NCBI GenBank assembly: GCA_032718475.1
Contig: JAUCBJ010002682.1
Coordinates: 1-64,000 of the forward strand
Reading direction: 5' to 3'
DNA from: Nemertoderma westbladi
Lineage: Eukaryota; Xenacoelomorpha; Nemertodermatida; Nemertodermatidae
Length of the DNA: 64,000 bases
The notes under the pieces were generated by a model. The model did not search any database. It saw only the letters and a list, made by a program, of their open reading frames with translations, and was not told the DNA's origin. A program made the translations under genes and the position numbers. Positions 24,601 through 32,842 of the stretch are shown piece by piece (the stretch's first letter is position 1; the number at the start of each line of letters is the position of its first letter).

Positions 24601-25418
24601 GTTTGATCGTGTGACGTCCAATGGCAAGGTAGGCTCGCGAGTCTTCCACCCCATTCTTCCATCTCACCTTTCTCGAAAGCCTTGTAGGCTCTGTATAGGC
24701 TAAGAGCTTCTTTCTTTTCGCGGGTTGACTGATTCGCCTCGTCCAGCGTAAGTTCAAATACATCGGGTTCAACAACCTTAGGTGGGTAAATGACAGTTTC
24801 TCCCGCCTTTGGTCCGGTCATAGCAAATGAATGATATGGATTCGATAAAGGATACCCTCCTTCCTGGTAGCGTAGTTGTTGATGATTCAAACACCTCGCC
24901 AATATCGGTTCGGGATTTTCCTTATTCAAACGCATCGGAATCGCATTTCGTTGTTCGCGCATACAAGAACCGCATTGATAATAAAGTTTATAAACTGAAA
25001 ATTCTTCCTTGGTTTCTCTATCGTCCCCTCGAGTTCGTCTGTAAAGATGCATTCCATCGAATTCATCGCGTACCGCAGGCATAGGTTCATGCGCCTTTAG
25101 GTATTGCATGGTATGATACAAACGACTAATTTCAGTATCGGGGTCTTCGCTAATGTCTCCCGTATCACACAAAGCATCGTACGGGTAAAGTTCGTTGAAG
25201 GTTTGGCGCAAACTTTCGATTCTTTCGTTCAATGCGTTTTGCCTTCTCTTTAATACATTCGAGTCATATTTAGTTCTCGCGAGTTTCGCTGTACTTTCCG
25301 ATAATTCTTTTATACCAAATATAGTATAATCCTTGGCTCCAAATCTTTCGAATGGCGCTGCTGCCTCCTCTTGGATATCATATCCCCATCTCGGCTCTCC
25401 TTGTATCCCTTTCTCCAT
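21693..25418 (-). CDS. ORF2: 1,241-aa zinc-knuckle protein with possible 3'-5' exonuclease-like domain
   Basis: Intact minus-strand ORF; the ATG at 25418 has A at -3 and G at +4. I do not recognise a full-length family. Three CCHC zinc knuckles are clear: C866-C869-H874-C879, C891-C894-H900-C905 and C912-C915-H920-C925, implying nucleic-acid binding. A region at about 465-675 resembles DEDDy 3'-5' exonucleases (RNase D/WRN/EXD type): YDNEGG with D471 and E473, followed by SKTIQI; KVGSGVREDL with D561; YVDTRPL; and YLAIESS where the family usually has Y-x-A-x-D, so the last acidic residue would be E670. This assignment is inference from motif order, not a database hit. The C-terminus is Arg/Gly-rich (RGRGRARS). 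There is no signal peptide or membrane segment, so an Env is unlikely. It sits 671 bp downstream of ORF1 and is probably expressed from a spliced or separate RNA. Confidence 0.85.
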   Translation of the reverse strand: MEKGIQGEPRWGYDIQEEAAAPFERFGAKDYTIFGIKELSESTAKLARTKYDSNVLKRRQNALNERIESLRQTFNELYPYDALCDTGDISEDPDTEISRLYHTMQYLKAHEPMPAVRDEFDGMHLYRRTRGDDRETKEEFSVYKLYYQCGSCMREQRNAIPMRLNKENPEPILARCLNHQQLRYQEGGYPLSNPYHSFAMTGPKAGETVIYPPKVVEPDVFELTLDEANQSTREKKEALSLYRAYKAFEKGEMEEWGGRLASLPCHWTSHDQTSAKEMTPEVFESINFAQNVIQRLQIASPERPREMQPYSTLTTKPLSTTLNFPISIPVRQDTTYEIPIVDHPEIISNLEFLPAVVFSDMSKIYDLRRHITQKVVNNVPPHIQDFKELDRAGADIAPSNLKGYLTKTIRLWIGTGTFESDTDIAADWRGKVIRFDEDKDIEKIWQPSEELLDEWTRTFRSFQENGYMFYDNEGGSHQQSLTSKTIQIRAADGVLHVFSRQRSDKRMPIPPANTKRHHLITDIVKKMDQACNIDARMLPKMVRNMILDKTVVKVGSGVREDLISDFAGMTDSDDRLPTPYVDTRPLILWSIEQGYFREYNTQKTGTGYISYLLFNWDYKEGKRNKYIETYGEGDTPDMSEFESQLKWRGCVYWAITSPPRAVLQYYLAIESSVNVCLIADIVSRTLKRHPLCLGEDHTFYMEGRIRTDVFRRFLEPFYNSDAQCNAFTRAGFSIFRDVYLRCAGSLIERPSMFTLLPYEGERIVEITEESRQTRAPIGHLGDEFEVTTTIADDPLEELLEIERNLPKKSQTEIRQLEATDAIVCLQPSETYQPIDPDDYDYSMGGSARPIGDLIYERVWYPANTMCSKCGVAGHHMAKCSGKHITTTQLICGWCGDQGSHTFYTCWRFMAQCTYCNIKGHRASECQLRDIPYEHESVKLVRKLFDEWEDLADEHVSAQRRRFPMRAHLGFWAVNPQTMMSEGYISAMPQYDELIEVVDILPHDSGFRVVREYLLQIHPDNKNTWNFQKVVNRITYGEFDRFRTEKRNKGAWLTVAWAYRAAFYHKRIRASVFEEEEVLEATNISATPVAPSARHPREDGQGRIIRVQKVGQQLKKIINVEERKGVEPTIRVTRDTVSLPREPVGGSGHTPADQQGAQATLGSASSTSRAFPDVLPTVATTDRSRGIGRGFGMPNRRICEEIVAPSLNVPSKPVTRPISPISRAKSPVRSFRGRGRARSTKR
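24628..24647. promoter_or_regulatory. Dispersed near-palindromic motif, copy 4 (inside ORF2)
   Basis: GGTAGGCTCGCGAGTCTTCC. On the coding strand it is read as GRLASLP, a different frame from the KT(R/C)EPTE copies in ORF1. Confidence 0.75.
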
Positions 25419-26089
25419 AATTAGGGTGTAGTTACATAATCATTACTACTAGAGGGAATACAACAGAGTTTGTAGTTAGTTGTGAGGAGACGTGAGAGTT
25501 TCGTCTGCCCTTTGGGCTCGACAACGCTCTAACCTCCTACCCATAGCCTAAGATCTAGGGTTTCTTTAATGACACGCTGCTTCTTATCTAAAATTTTTTG
25601 CCGAAATAAAAACGAATTTGGGCTAAACTGGCTGTGAGTCTAAAATACTCACTTTTTGATCCCAAACTATTATCAGAAAATAAGCAGTCAAGAATTAGTA
25701 ATAAATATAGGGGAGTCTATTTTGTCGTAACTTATTGAAACAAGACCGTGTAAAATTTAATTAAAATTTTAAGAAAGGCTCGCAAGTCTTCCTCTCTTGT
25801 TTCTCTAATTTTAAGTTCCACCCGACTGTACCCTGAAATCTATTCACTGGAGAAAATTTTAAAAATTTTTTTTTTTTTTTTTTCAAATCCAAATGGATTG
25901 TCTAAAATTTCGAAAATGTCTCAATATTGTGAGTTCCAAGTAGAATTCCATTTCTTATACCTACAAATCCCGCTCCTATGTGACACATAAGGGTACTACC
26001 CTCAATGTTCACATATAAAGACAATGGAATTCTACCGCTGTCCTTACTACGGTGTACAGGTACGTGGAAATCTATTTGTAAACTCCTAA
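25419..26089 (-). other. Inter-ORF spacer of the retroelement
   Basis: Non-coding stretch between the ORF1 stop and the ORF2 start. It holds one copy of the dispersed motif (25773-25792) and a T-run of about 20 (25865-25884; A-run in the element's RNA). A pyrimidine-rich CCCTCTAG lies about 30 bp upstream of the ORF2 ATG (AG at 25450-25449, minus strand), a candidate 3' splice site for an ORF2 mRNA. The splice site is a guess from sequence only. Confidence 0.5.
25773..25792. promoter_or_regulatory. Dispersed near-palindromic motif, copy 5 (inter-ORF)
   Basis: GAAAGGCTCGCAAGTCTTCC, preceded by TTAA and followed by TCTCTTG. The same TCTCTTG tail follows copy 6 at 28254-28273, so the conserved block is longer than 20 bp for this pair. 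Confidence 0.75.
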
Positions 26090-29000
26090 TTATTTACTAG
26101 TATTAGGTGGAGATTTGTAGTCTCCAGACTCGTTACGAGTCTCTTCAAGAAGTACGAGACGTTGAGTCGGTCTGTCTACTGTACGACCGTCAATTGTCCG
26201 TACCGTCACAGTTCTTGTCACTCCATCCATAGATGGATGTGTGGCTAAAATGACACCTGTTATCCAGAAGCGTCTTTTTAGATTCACTTCTGCCAACAGC
26301 ACGTGATCTCCCGGCTTTAATGCGCGGGTGTTATTGTACCAGTTTGTTCTGGCAGAAATAGAGGGCAAATAATGGTTTTGCCATATTTCCCAGAATTTGT
26401 TAGCCAGTAGTTGCGTGATTTTCCACGCTTTTCTACCGTAACTGTCGCTTTCTATTGGAATAGAAATCGGCGTTAATGTCGTCGGTGCCTGCATAAGCAG
26501 GTGTGCCGGTGTTAAAGCAAACTGGGATTGTTTGTCATCGGGTACTAATACTATTGGTCTAGTATTTAGTATTGCCTCGATTTCAACAAACAATGTTGTC
26601 AGTTGGTCGTCTGTTAATATGTGGTTTACTGGAATGACCTTTGCCATGGCTGTCTTTATAGATCTAATCAATCTCTCCCAGACTCCGCCTCTCCAAGGAC
26701 TATCTGGAGGATTAAACTTCCAAACAATCTTGTGAGGTTGTAGTTCGTTCGAGATTTGATCATGATCTAATTTCTTAAAGGCTCTAGCAATCTCATTCCG
26801 AGCACCAACAAAGTTTGTCCCTTGGTCTGAGTACAAGCATTTTACTAGTCCGCGTCTAGCGATAAATCGCCGCAGTGCTAGTATAAACGCGTTGGTGGAA
26901 AGATCCATCACACGTTCAATGTGAACTGCCCTACTGGACATACATGTGAAAATCAGTCCCCAGCGTTTTACTAGTATGCGTCCACGTTTCGTATGTATGG
27001 GACCAAAGCAATCAATTCCAGTCTCTGTAAAAGGTGGCCTGAATGCTTGAAGTCGTGCTTGTGGTAGTTCACTCATTTCTTGGGTACCTATTCTAGAATG
27101 TACCTTTTTACAAATAATACACGTACGTGTCACTGAACTTAATGCTTTACTGGGTCTAATTAATACAAATCTAGTACGTAAGTAGGAAAGACAGTGGTGT
27201 CTTCCAGCGTGTTTTAGATGTAAATGTGCGTCCAGTATCATTGCACGTTGTAGTTCGTGATGTTGCGGTATTATTATTGGGTACCTAAAGTTTGTGTTAA
27301 AGTCAATGTTTTGAAGCCGAGATTTATGACAAATTAAGCCATTATAAATAATCGGACTCCAACTCAGTATTGGTGATGACTTGATTGATTGACCTTGATT
27401 TATAGATGTGAATTCGCGCGCGAAATATCGCAGTTGATAATGGCGAATTAATTTTATCTCACACCTGTCAATCTCAGCCAATGTAAGTCGACGTGTAAAG
27501 TCGCGTTTGCCTTTAACGTATTGTACAAAACGTACAATCCACGCTAATTTTCGGCAAGCGCTTGTCCAAGAATCTGTTAAGTTTACAATACGGTCGACGT
27601 AAGTATTTGTGACGTCATCAGGTAAGTCAATTGAGAATTTGGAAGGTTTTGAATTACTAGAAGGGCCCACGGGTCCGCCGGTAAGTATTCTCTTGTTGAC
27701 TGTTGATCCGTCGGGGTCTACAAGTAATTTGTCCTTCTTTGTCTTCTTACCTTGATTGTCAGTACTTTGTAAGTCGATCGTTAATGGTGGTTTGAACTCT
27801 ATGGGGTCAGCAGGTTTCGGTAGACTTATTTTCCTGCCGACATTAATCCCAGGTCTCACTATAGGTTGCAAGTTCGGTATGTCTCTTGAGCGCAAAGTAA
27901 CACCTGTATTTACATTAGCGTAGGTACTACCCACATCTGTAATACATGAGGTTTCACCGTGCTTATGGATGCTCAAGTGTGTTAAAATTGGTAGTTTGTC
28001 AATACAAGGCCGCTCCAATAGGGAAACTGCGGCTTTATCGTTAGTCAATACATTACTAGTGTCTAGTCGACTGTCTAGTAATGTGTCTGGCGATACGTCT
28101 GGTAACGTATCTGGTTGTTTGTCAATAGAAGGCCGCTCCAATAGAGAAACTGCGGCTTCACTGTTTGTCAGTGTGTTACTAACGTCTGGTGGAACATTTT
28201 GTGACATGTCTGTCAAAACGTCTGGTTGACCGTCTGGCAATATGTCTGGTGTAGAAAGGCTCGCAAGTCTTCCTCTCTTGACCTTTGAAGTTATATCCTT
28301 CCATTTCGCCTTCGGTTTCTTCTTAAGTTTGTCCAATACAGCTTGTTCCACTTGCTGATTTCTCAACGCTTCATCATCGATATCGACGGGCATTGTTGAG
28401 GTTGTTGGGGTAGGTAGACTCGCAAGCCTATCATCTGTCGTCGATGGAATCTCTAGCTGACTCGTCTTCTCCCCAAGTTCTAAACTCCGCTGGTGGGTTA
28501 GCTGCTCCTTGTGACTTATCATACTAGTTACACGTCTGTTATGTTTTGTCGACTGTAGTGTAGTATGGTTCACGTCGGGTGAGAAGGAATGAATTGAATT
28601 TGTAGTTAATAAACTACATGTACTCTGTACATCGTCTTCCTCGTCACTTACGTCTAGTGTGCGCACAGGCGCTCGAGTATACCACCCTATCGGCGTTCTG
28701 CAGGCGTATGCGTTTCCCGCTACAACTGCCGATGGTCTGGTTTCCCACACCTGATGTAGGTTGAATTGGTCCGTCCCGATCAGCATTGCTACCGATCTAT
28801 AATTGACAGGACATTCGGGTACACCAAGGTGTCTGAAATACTTACGGTCCTCCAGAGATTGTTCCGGCACTGGACCTAGTAGGTTACTAAAGTCCTTCGT
28901 GGCCGCAAAGGTTAGATCTCTAAAGGGCAACAAAGACCTCTCCCTCTCGCTGTGTTGCGATTTTGGAAGAAGAGAGTCTAAGTCCAACTTAACTCGTGTC

Positions 29001-32000
29001 ACTGGTATTGCACGCTGTCCGTGCATACTACTTACTGTATAACTGACGTGCTTACCTTGTTTTAGATCCGTCACGACGTCAGCTATCTTTTCGTCCACGT
29101 AGCTATGGGATGAGGCTGAATCTAGAATCGCATAGATCCTCTTGCTCCCCTTTGTGCCAGTAACCTTGATCGGGATTACACTGAATCCCTTCAGTTGATC
29201 AGTAGTCAGGAGCGCGATCGACGGTTGTTCGTCTCCATTGGGATATTCGTCGTCGTCTTCTGATTCTTCGTCCGACGATCCGGATTGTTCTGAGAAGCAA
29301 TCCTCAATATGTGTCACGAAGGTCGGAGTCGTTTTCGATTCTCGTTTTCGGTAGGCCGCATCACATCTCGCTGCTGCTTCCGGGTGTTCCCTGGCGAAGC
29401 GTTTCGTCGGCGTGTGGCTGTCTGTGTGGAGCAGACCGTCGTGGTTGCGTCCACAGGATGGACAAGTGTCGGTATTTGGGCAATCCTTACGGACGTGTCC
29501 GTGTCGCGTACACCGCCAACAAGAGTCCAGTGGCCGTATCTGCAGCCGTCGTTCTTCCGAGTTCAACTCGCGAAATTGTCGACAACCTCGTAACTTGTGA
29601 CCAATATACCGCTTACCTAGATGCTCGCAGTATTGGCAGCCGTTGAAGTCGGTGCTGAGTTGCTGTCTCGTCTGTTTCGTCCCAATGGGCGCAGATACTC
29701 TATTACCGTCTGAGAATTGTCGTGATTCCGTCGGTGTGGCGTAAGTGGCCGTCTTAGTGGATGTTGTCTGGGGTTTTTGTCGGTTGGAGGATGGCAGCGT
29801 GATTCCTTCTGCCACGATGTGCTGGTCGGTGTAGTTAGATCGAGTTTCTACTACCGCCTCCCTGGATATTAAAAGGTACACATCTTCTAATTTTAAGAAT
29901 CCTCCCCGCTCCTCTCGCTGGTATTCGACCTTCCTCCACTCCCGACGAAGTCGATGGTGGAGTCGTCCTATTATCTTTAATAGGACTGTAGGGGTATTCC
30001 CGTAATCAAGTTGTCCAATTGATCTTAAGGTAGTGATAGCGTTCTTGATCTCGTCAGCTAGTTTTAGTAAGTCGACGGGTTTAGTGATAGCCCCTCCCTT
30101 ACAGAGTTCCTCTATTACTGACCTGGCCATGCTCACTGTACCTCCGTATATCGAAGTTAAACGATCGTACGCTAGTTCGAAAGCGTCCGGTACACCGACG
30201 AAAGTCTCCGCCAAACGTTTAGGTTCTCCTGACAACGTTTGGAGCAAGTAATTGAACTTCTCCCGTGATGTAAAGGCGCACACGGCGATCTGGGATTCGA
30301 TATAGTCTACGAAGGTATGCCAGTGTTTTGAGCTACCGGAAAACTTCGGTGGTTGTTGTACCGGCAATCCCTGTCTGGCTGCGAATTTCGCTATCTCCTC
30401 GGCAACGTTCAGAGTTTCGCGTCCTTGGTTGGTAACTTGGTTGATATCCCTTCTTGGCGCTTTTCCATGATACGATGTGGGGTTTGAAGGTACCGGTCTT
30501 TGTGGTTCCTTCTGGTGTCTATTGTGTTCGAATTCGGAATTTCTCGAACTGTCGGTTTGAACTTCCTCCAGACGCTCCTCGATCTGAGCCAACTTATTGA
30601 CAACTGGTCGCAGAATGTCGGCGAACTGTTGTGTACTAATTGCGTCCGTTGGTTGTAACGCCTTTTGTGTTGGTGTATTCTGTGGAGGGTTGTCTGCAAA
30701 GGAGTTGTCTGAACGCTCGCGTTTATATTCATCGGCCGCCCCTGTTCTAAATACCTCGCGTTTCGGGTAATCCGATTCGCTCGAAGTACTACTATCATCC
30801 GGATATGGTGGTCGACGTGCTCGCGTTCGTTGCGTCGTACGAATTCTAACATTCCGTTTCGGAACATCGTCCACTGATCTCCGTTGTTCGGTAGGCTCAC
30901 AAGTCTTCCTCGAAGTCGTAGATTGCGATGTAAACTGGTTGAATGGTCGCGTCTCCACTGTTCTCCGTTGTTCGGTAGGCTCACAAGTCTTCCTCGAAGT
31001 CGTAGATTGCGATGTAAATTGGTTGAACGGTGGGCGAATGACAGCATTTGAAACAACTGGCCTTGTTGGTCGAAACGTCATTGGGTAAGCGTAGTGTGTA
31101 ACGGGTTTAGGTGTCGACGGTGGACTCACCTGTTTTGTCGTCAGTAGCGCAGGTCCGGTCAATAAACTACTACGATCCGTAATCGGTGGGTTACTTACCT
31201 TGACTTTCGGAATGGGCGACGACGTTGCTCTTGAAGGTATAAACTTGTCCGGAATAACAAACCTGTGTTCCGTCACACCATGGATAGGAGAAATATCACT
31301 ACTACCCGCAATCGAAACAGGTTCCTTTGTCGTAACCGGTGCAAACATATGAGTTACCTGTGGGAATCGTTGACACACGTCCTTTACTAATTGTCGTTCC
31401 CGTCCGGGTGCTCCTACGCTTCCTTCCTTCTTCCGTTCCTGAATTTGGCGATGTCTTACCTCTAACTGGTCCAAATCATGTCCGTCACGAGATCTCATCG
31501 ATCGATCGCGGGCCTTTTGATCCAGATCTTCCTCAGCGTTCGCTAATTCTCTCGCCTTCTTCTCAAGTTCGAAATGAAGTTTAGCTGTCTTCTCTCGTTG
31601 TTCCGTTTGTCGTTGTTGCGCCTCAAATTCTGCTTGTCGTATAGCGGATTGAGCCTTTATTTGCCGTGTTTTCATTTCGGCCCGTGCTTCCGAAACTAAC
31701 CTGTCTCGTTCTAATTCCGCCGCTGCCGCTGCCGCTTGTCGCTCTGACTCTGCCGCTGCCGCTGCCGCTTGTCGCTCTGACTCTGCCGCTGCCGCTGCCG
31801 CTTGTCGCTCTGACTCTGCCGCTGCCGCTGCCGCTTGTCGGGCAATGTCTACCTCTAACCTTTCTACTTCAGCTGCTTCTAATTCAGCTTGTTCCTGTAG
31901 ATGAGAGATTCTCGCTATATTCGCAACGCGTAGCTTCTCTTCCTCTACTGCTGCTTGCATCACTAGAAGTTGGGCTTGTTCCTCCATTTCTCGTCGTTGT

Positions 32001-32842
32001 CGGTAGAATTCTTGCTGTTGTCGAGCAACTTCTGACGTAACCATACTTCCCTCGCAGATTTCGCTACGAATACTTACCAGCGATTGATTTAGTATTCCCG
32101 GTGCCGATTCGATTTGTGCGAATGAAGTTTCCCTCGTATATTCCGGCACGGTTTCCAAATCGCCGACGTCTTCGCCGCACATGCGTAAGTGGTCCGTCAG
32201 GTGTTTTAATTGTCCATCCAGTCGGTACAGTTCCTGTTCTTCCTCGGGTTGTAATAATTCGTCCGAAACTGACTCACCTAACAACTGGTCCGCTTGTTCC
32301 TGTTGTATCTGCCTAATCGTCGACTTAAACTGAATCAGTTTCTCTCTAGCGATCATTAGTTTCTCGAGGATTCTAAGTTGAGTGTCCATGTCCTGTCTCT
32401 GTCTAGCTAGATCTTGTAGACCAATTAGGTTATCTACGGACTTGTGTACTCTAGTTTGCACTCTAACCTGGAGGGTGTAGAACTCGAATCGAGACATCGG
32501 AGCGGTCAACTCGTCTAATATGCGATGACCTTCTCCAATACTCCTGGTTATATGCGCCATGTAACCTCCGACGCTTCTAACCACACTTTCCTGGCTTCCT
32601 GCTGAACTTACCATGTCCGTTTCCCTGTATCTAGGTTGCGGAACAGTTAGAAAGTCCTCGGTCCTGCCGTCGCCTCGTACTACGGCATCCGGTACTCCCG
32701 TTGGATGTACTGGTGACGCACACGGTGTAGGTTCGGTAGGCTCGCGAGTCTTCCCCTGTTGTCCTTCCGCTGCTGACTTATCCGCGTCACACGAGTCATA
32801 GTCGGTAGGTGTATTCTTTGTATAGTCTTGTTTGTCACTCAT
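26090..32842 (-). CDS. ORF1: 2,250-aa Gag-protease-integrase polyprotein without RT/RNase H
   Basis: Intact minus-strand ORF. About 100-470 is Gln/Glu/Arg-rich and likely coiled coil, with four 33-bp repeats coding ERQAAAAAAES (31714-31840). About 606-662 has a 28-aa tandem duplication containing KTCEPTEQRR. A BEL/Pao Gag region lies at about 825-1000 (PPKFSGSSKHWHTFVDYIES). Zinc-binding motifs follow: C1069/C1072/H1082/C1087 and the knuckle C1108-C1111-H1116-C1121. The Pao-type aspartic protease is at about 1238-1390 (AILDSASSHSYV, D1241). From about 1390 to 1745 there is a Ser/Thr/Asp-rich linker where RT and RNase H normally sit; no YxDD or other RT motif is seen. The Pao pre-integrase region starts at about 1745, then the zinc-binding HLHLKHAG...CIIC, integrase D1944, D2006 and E2056, and a C-terminal DUF5641-like domain (about 2170-2235, LKPGDHVLLAEVNLKRRFW). 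Integration and capsid functions look intact; reverse transcription would have to come from elsewhere. Confidence 0.92.
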   Translation of the reverse strand: MSDKQDYTKNTPTDYDSCDADKSAAEGQQGKTREPTEPTPCASPVHPTGVPDAVVRGDGRTEDFLTVPQPRYRETDMVSSAGSQESVVRSVGGYMAHITRSIGEGHRILDELTAPMSRFEFYTLQVRVQTRVHKSVDNLIGLQDLARQRQDMDTQLRILEKLMIAREKLIQFKSTIRQIQQEQADQLLGESVSDELLQPEEEQELYRLDGQLKHLTDHLRMCGEDVGDLETVPEYTRETSFAQIESAPGILNQSLVSIRSEICEGSMVTSEVARQQQEFYRQRREMEEQAQLLVMQAAVEEEKLRVANIARISHLQEQAELEAAEVERLEVDIARQAAAAAAESERQAAAAAAESERQAAAAAAESERQAAAAAAELERDRLVSEARAEMKTRQIKAQSAIRQAEFEAQQRQTEQREKTAKLHFELEKKARELANAEEDLDQKARDRSMRSRDGHDLDQLEVRHRQIQERKKEGSVGAPGRERQLVKDVCQRFPQVTHMFAPVTTKEPVSIAGSSDISPIHGVTEHRFVIPDKFIPSRATSSPIPKVKVSNPPITDRSSLLTGPALLTTKQVSPPSTPKPVTHYAYPMTFRPTRPVVSNAVIRPPFNQFTSQSTTSRKTCEPTEQRRTVETRPFNQFTSQSTTSRKTCEPTEQRRSVDDVPKRNVRIRTTQRTRARRPPYPDDSSTSSESDYPKREVFRTGAADEYKRERSDNSFADNPPQNTPTQKALQPTDAISTQQFADILRPVVNKLAQIEERLEEVQTDSSRNSEFEHNRHQKEPQRPVPSNPTSYHGKAPRRDINQVTNQGRETLNVAEEIAKFAARQGLPVQQPPKFSGSSKHWHTFVDYIESQIAVCAFTSREKFNYLLQTLSGEPKRLAETFVGVPDAFELAYDRLTSIYGGTVSMARSVIEELCKGGAITKPVDLLKLADEIKNAITTLRSIGQLDYGNTPTVLLKIIGRLHHRLRREWRKVEYQREERGGFLKLEDVYLLISREAVVETRSNYTDQHIVAEGITLPSSNRQKPQTTSTKTATYATPTESRQFSDGNRVSAPIGTKQTRQQLSTDFNGCQYCEHLGKRYIGHKLRGCRQFRELNSEERRLQIRPLDSCWRCTRHGHVRKDCPNTDTCPSCGRNHDGLLHTDSHTPTKRFAREHPEAAARCDAAYRKRESKTTPTFVTHIEDCFSEQSGSSDEESEDDDEYPNGDEQPSIALLTTDQLKGFSVIPIKVTGTKGSKRIYAILDSASSHSYVDEKIADVVTDLKQGKHVSYTVSSMHGQRAIPVTRVKLDLDSLLPKSQHSERERSLLPFRDLTFAATKDFSNLLGPVPEQSLEDRKYFRHLGVPECPVNYRSVAMLIGTDQFNLHQVWETRPSAVVAGNAYACRTPIGWYTRAPVRTLDVSDEEDDVQSTCSLLTTNSIHSFSPDVNHTTLQSTKHNRRVTSMISHKEQLTHQRSLELGEKTSQLEIPSTTDDRLASLPTPTTSTMPVDIDDEALRNQQVEQAVLDKLKKKPKAKWKDITSKVKRGRLASLSTPDILPDGQPDVLTDMSQNVPPDVSNTLTNSEAAVSLLERPSIDKQPDTLPDVSPDTLLDSRLDTSNVLTNDKAAVSLLERPCIDKLPILTHLSIHKHGETSCITDVGSTYANVNTGVTLRSRDIPNLQPIVRPGINVGRKISLPKPADPIEFKPPLTIDLQSTDNQGKKTKKDKLLVDPDGSTVNKRILTGGPVGPSSNSKPSKFSIDLPDDVTNTYVDRIVNLTDSWTSACRKLAWIVRFVQYVKGKRDFTRRLTLAEIDRCEIKLIRHYQLRYFAREFTSINQGQSIKSSPILSWSPIIYNGLICHKSRLQNIDFNTNFRYPIIIPQHHELQRAMILDAHLHLKHAGRHHCLSYLRTRFVLIRPSKALSSVTRTCIICKKVHSRIGTQEMSELPQARLQAFRPPFTETGIDCFGPIHTKRGRILVKRWGLIFTCMSSRAVHIERVMDLSTNAFILALRRFIARRGLVKCLYSDQGTNFVGARNEIARAFKKLDHDQISNELQPHKIVWKFNPPDSPWRGGVWERLIRSIKTAMAKVIPVNHILTDDQLTTLFVEIEAILNTRPIVLVPDDKQSQFALTPAHLLMQAPTTLTPISIPIESDSYGRKAWKITQLLANKFWEIWQNHYLPSISARTNWYNNTRALKPGDHVLLAEVNLKRRFWITGVILATHPSMDGVTRTVTVRTIDGRTVDRPTQRLVLLEETRNESGDYKSPPNTSK
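28254..28432. promoter_or_regulatory. Dispersed near-palindromic motif, copies 6-7 (inside ORF1)
   Basis: 28254-28273 is GAAAGGCTCGCAAGTCTTCC, coding GRLASLS. 28413-28432 is GGTAGACTCGCAAGCCTATC, a more diverged copy coding DRLASLP. Both are in the RLASL frame. Confidence 0.7.
30890..30993. promoter_or_regulatory. Dispersed near-palindromic motif, copies 8-9 (inside ORF1)
   Basis: 30890-30909 and 30974-30993, both GGTAGGCTCACAAGTCTTCC, 84 bp apart in a tandem 84-bp coding duplication. On the coding strand they read KTCEPTE. Confidence 0.75.
32735..32754. promoter_or_regulatory. Dispersed near-palindromic motif, copy 10 (inside ORF1)
   Basis: GGTAGGCTCGCGAGTCTTCC, near the ORF1 N-terminus, read as KTREPTE on the coding strand. 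Confidence 0.75.

Noticed and set aside
21693-25418. ORF2 as an envelope protein
   Set aside because: No signal peptide, transmembrane segment or cysteine-rich ectodomain; the zinc knuckles and Arg/Gly tail point to nucleic-acid binding.
21693-25418. ORF2 as the missing reverse transcriptase
   Set aside because: No YxDD or other RT blocks. YVDTRPL looks like part of an exonuclease-type motif rather than an RT active site.
26124-26145. GACTCG-TTA-CGAGTC dyad as another copy of the dispersed motif
   Set aside because: It shares ACTCG/CGAGTC but has a different centre and flanks; not counted among the ten.
30409-31056. 215-codon minus-strand frame
   Set aside because: Shadow of ORF1 in another frame.
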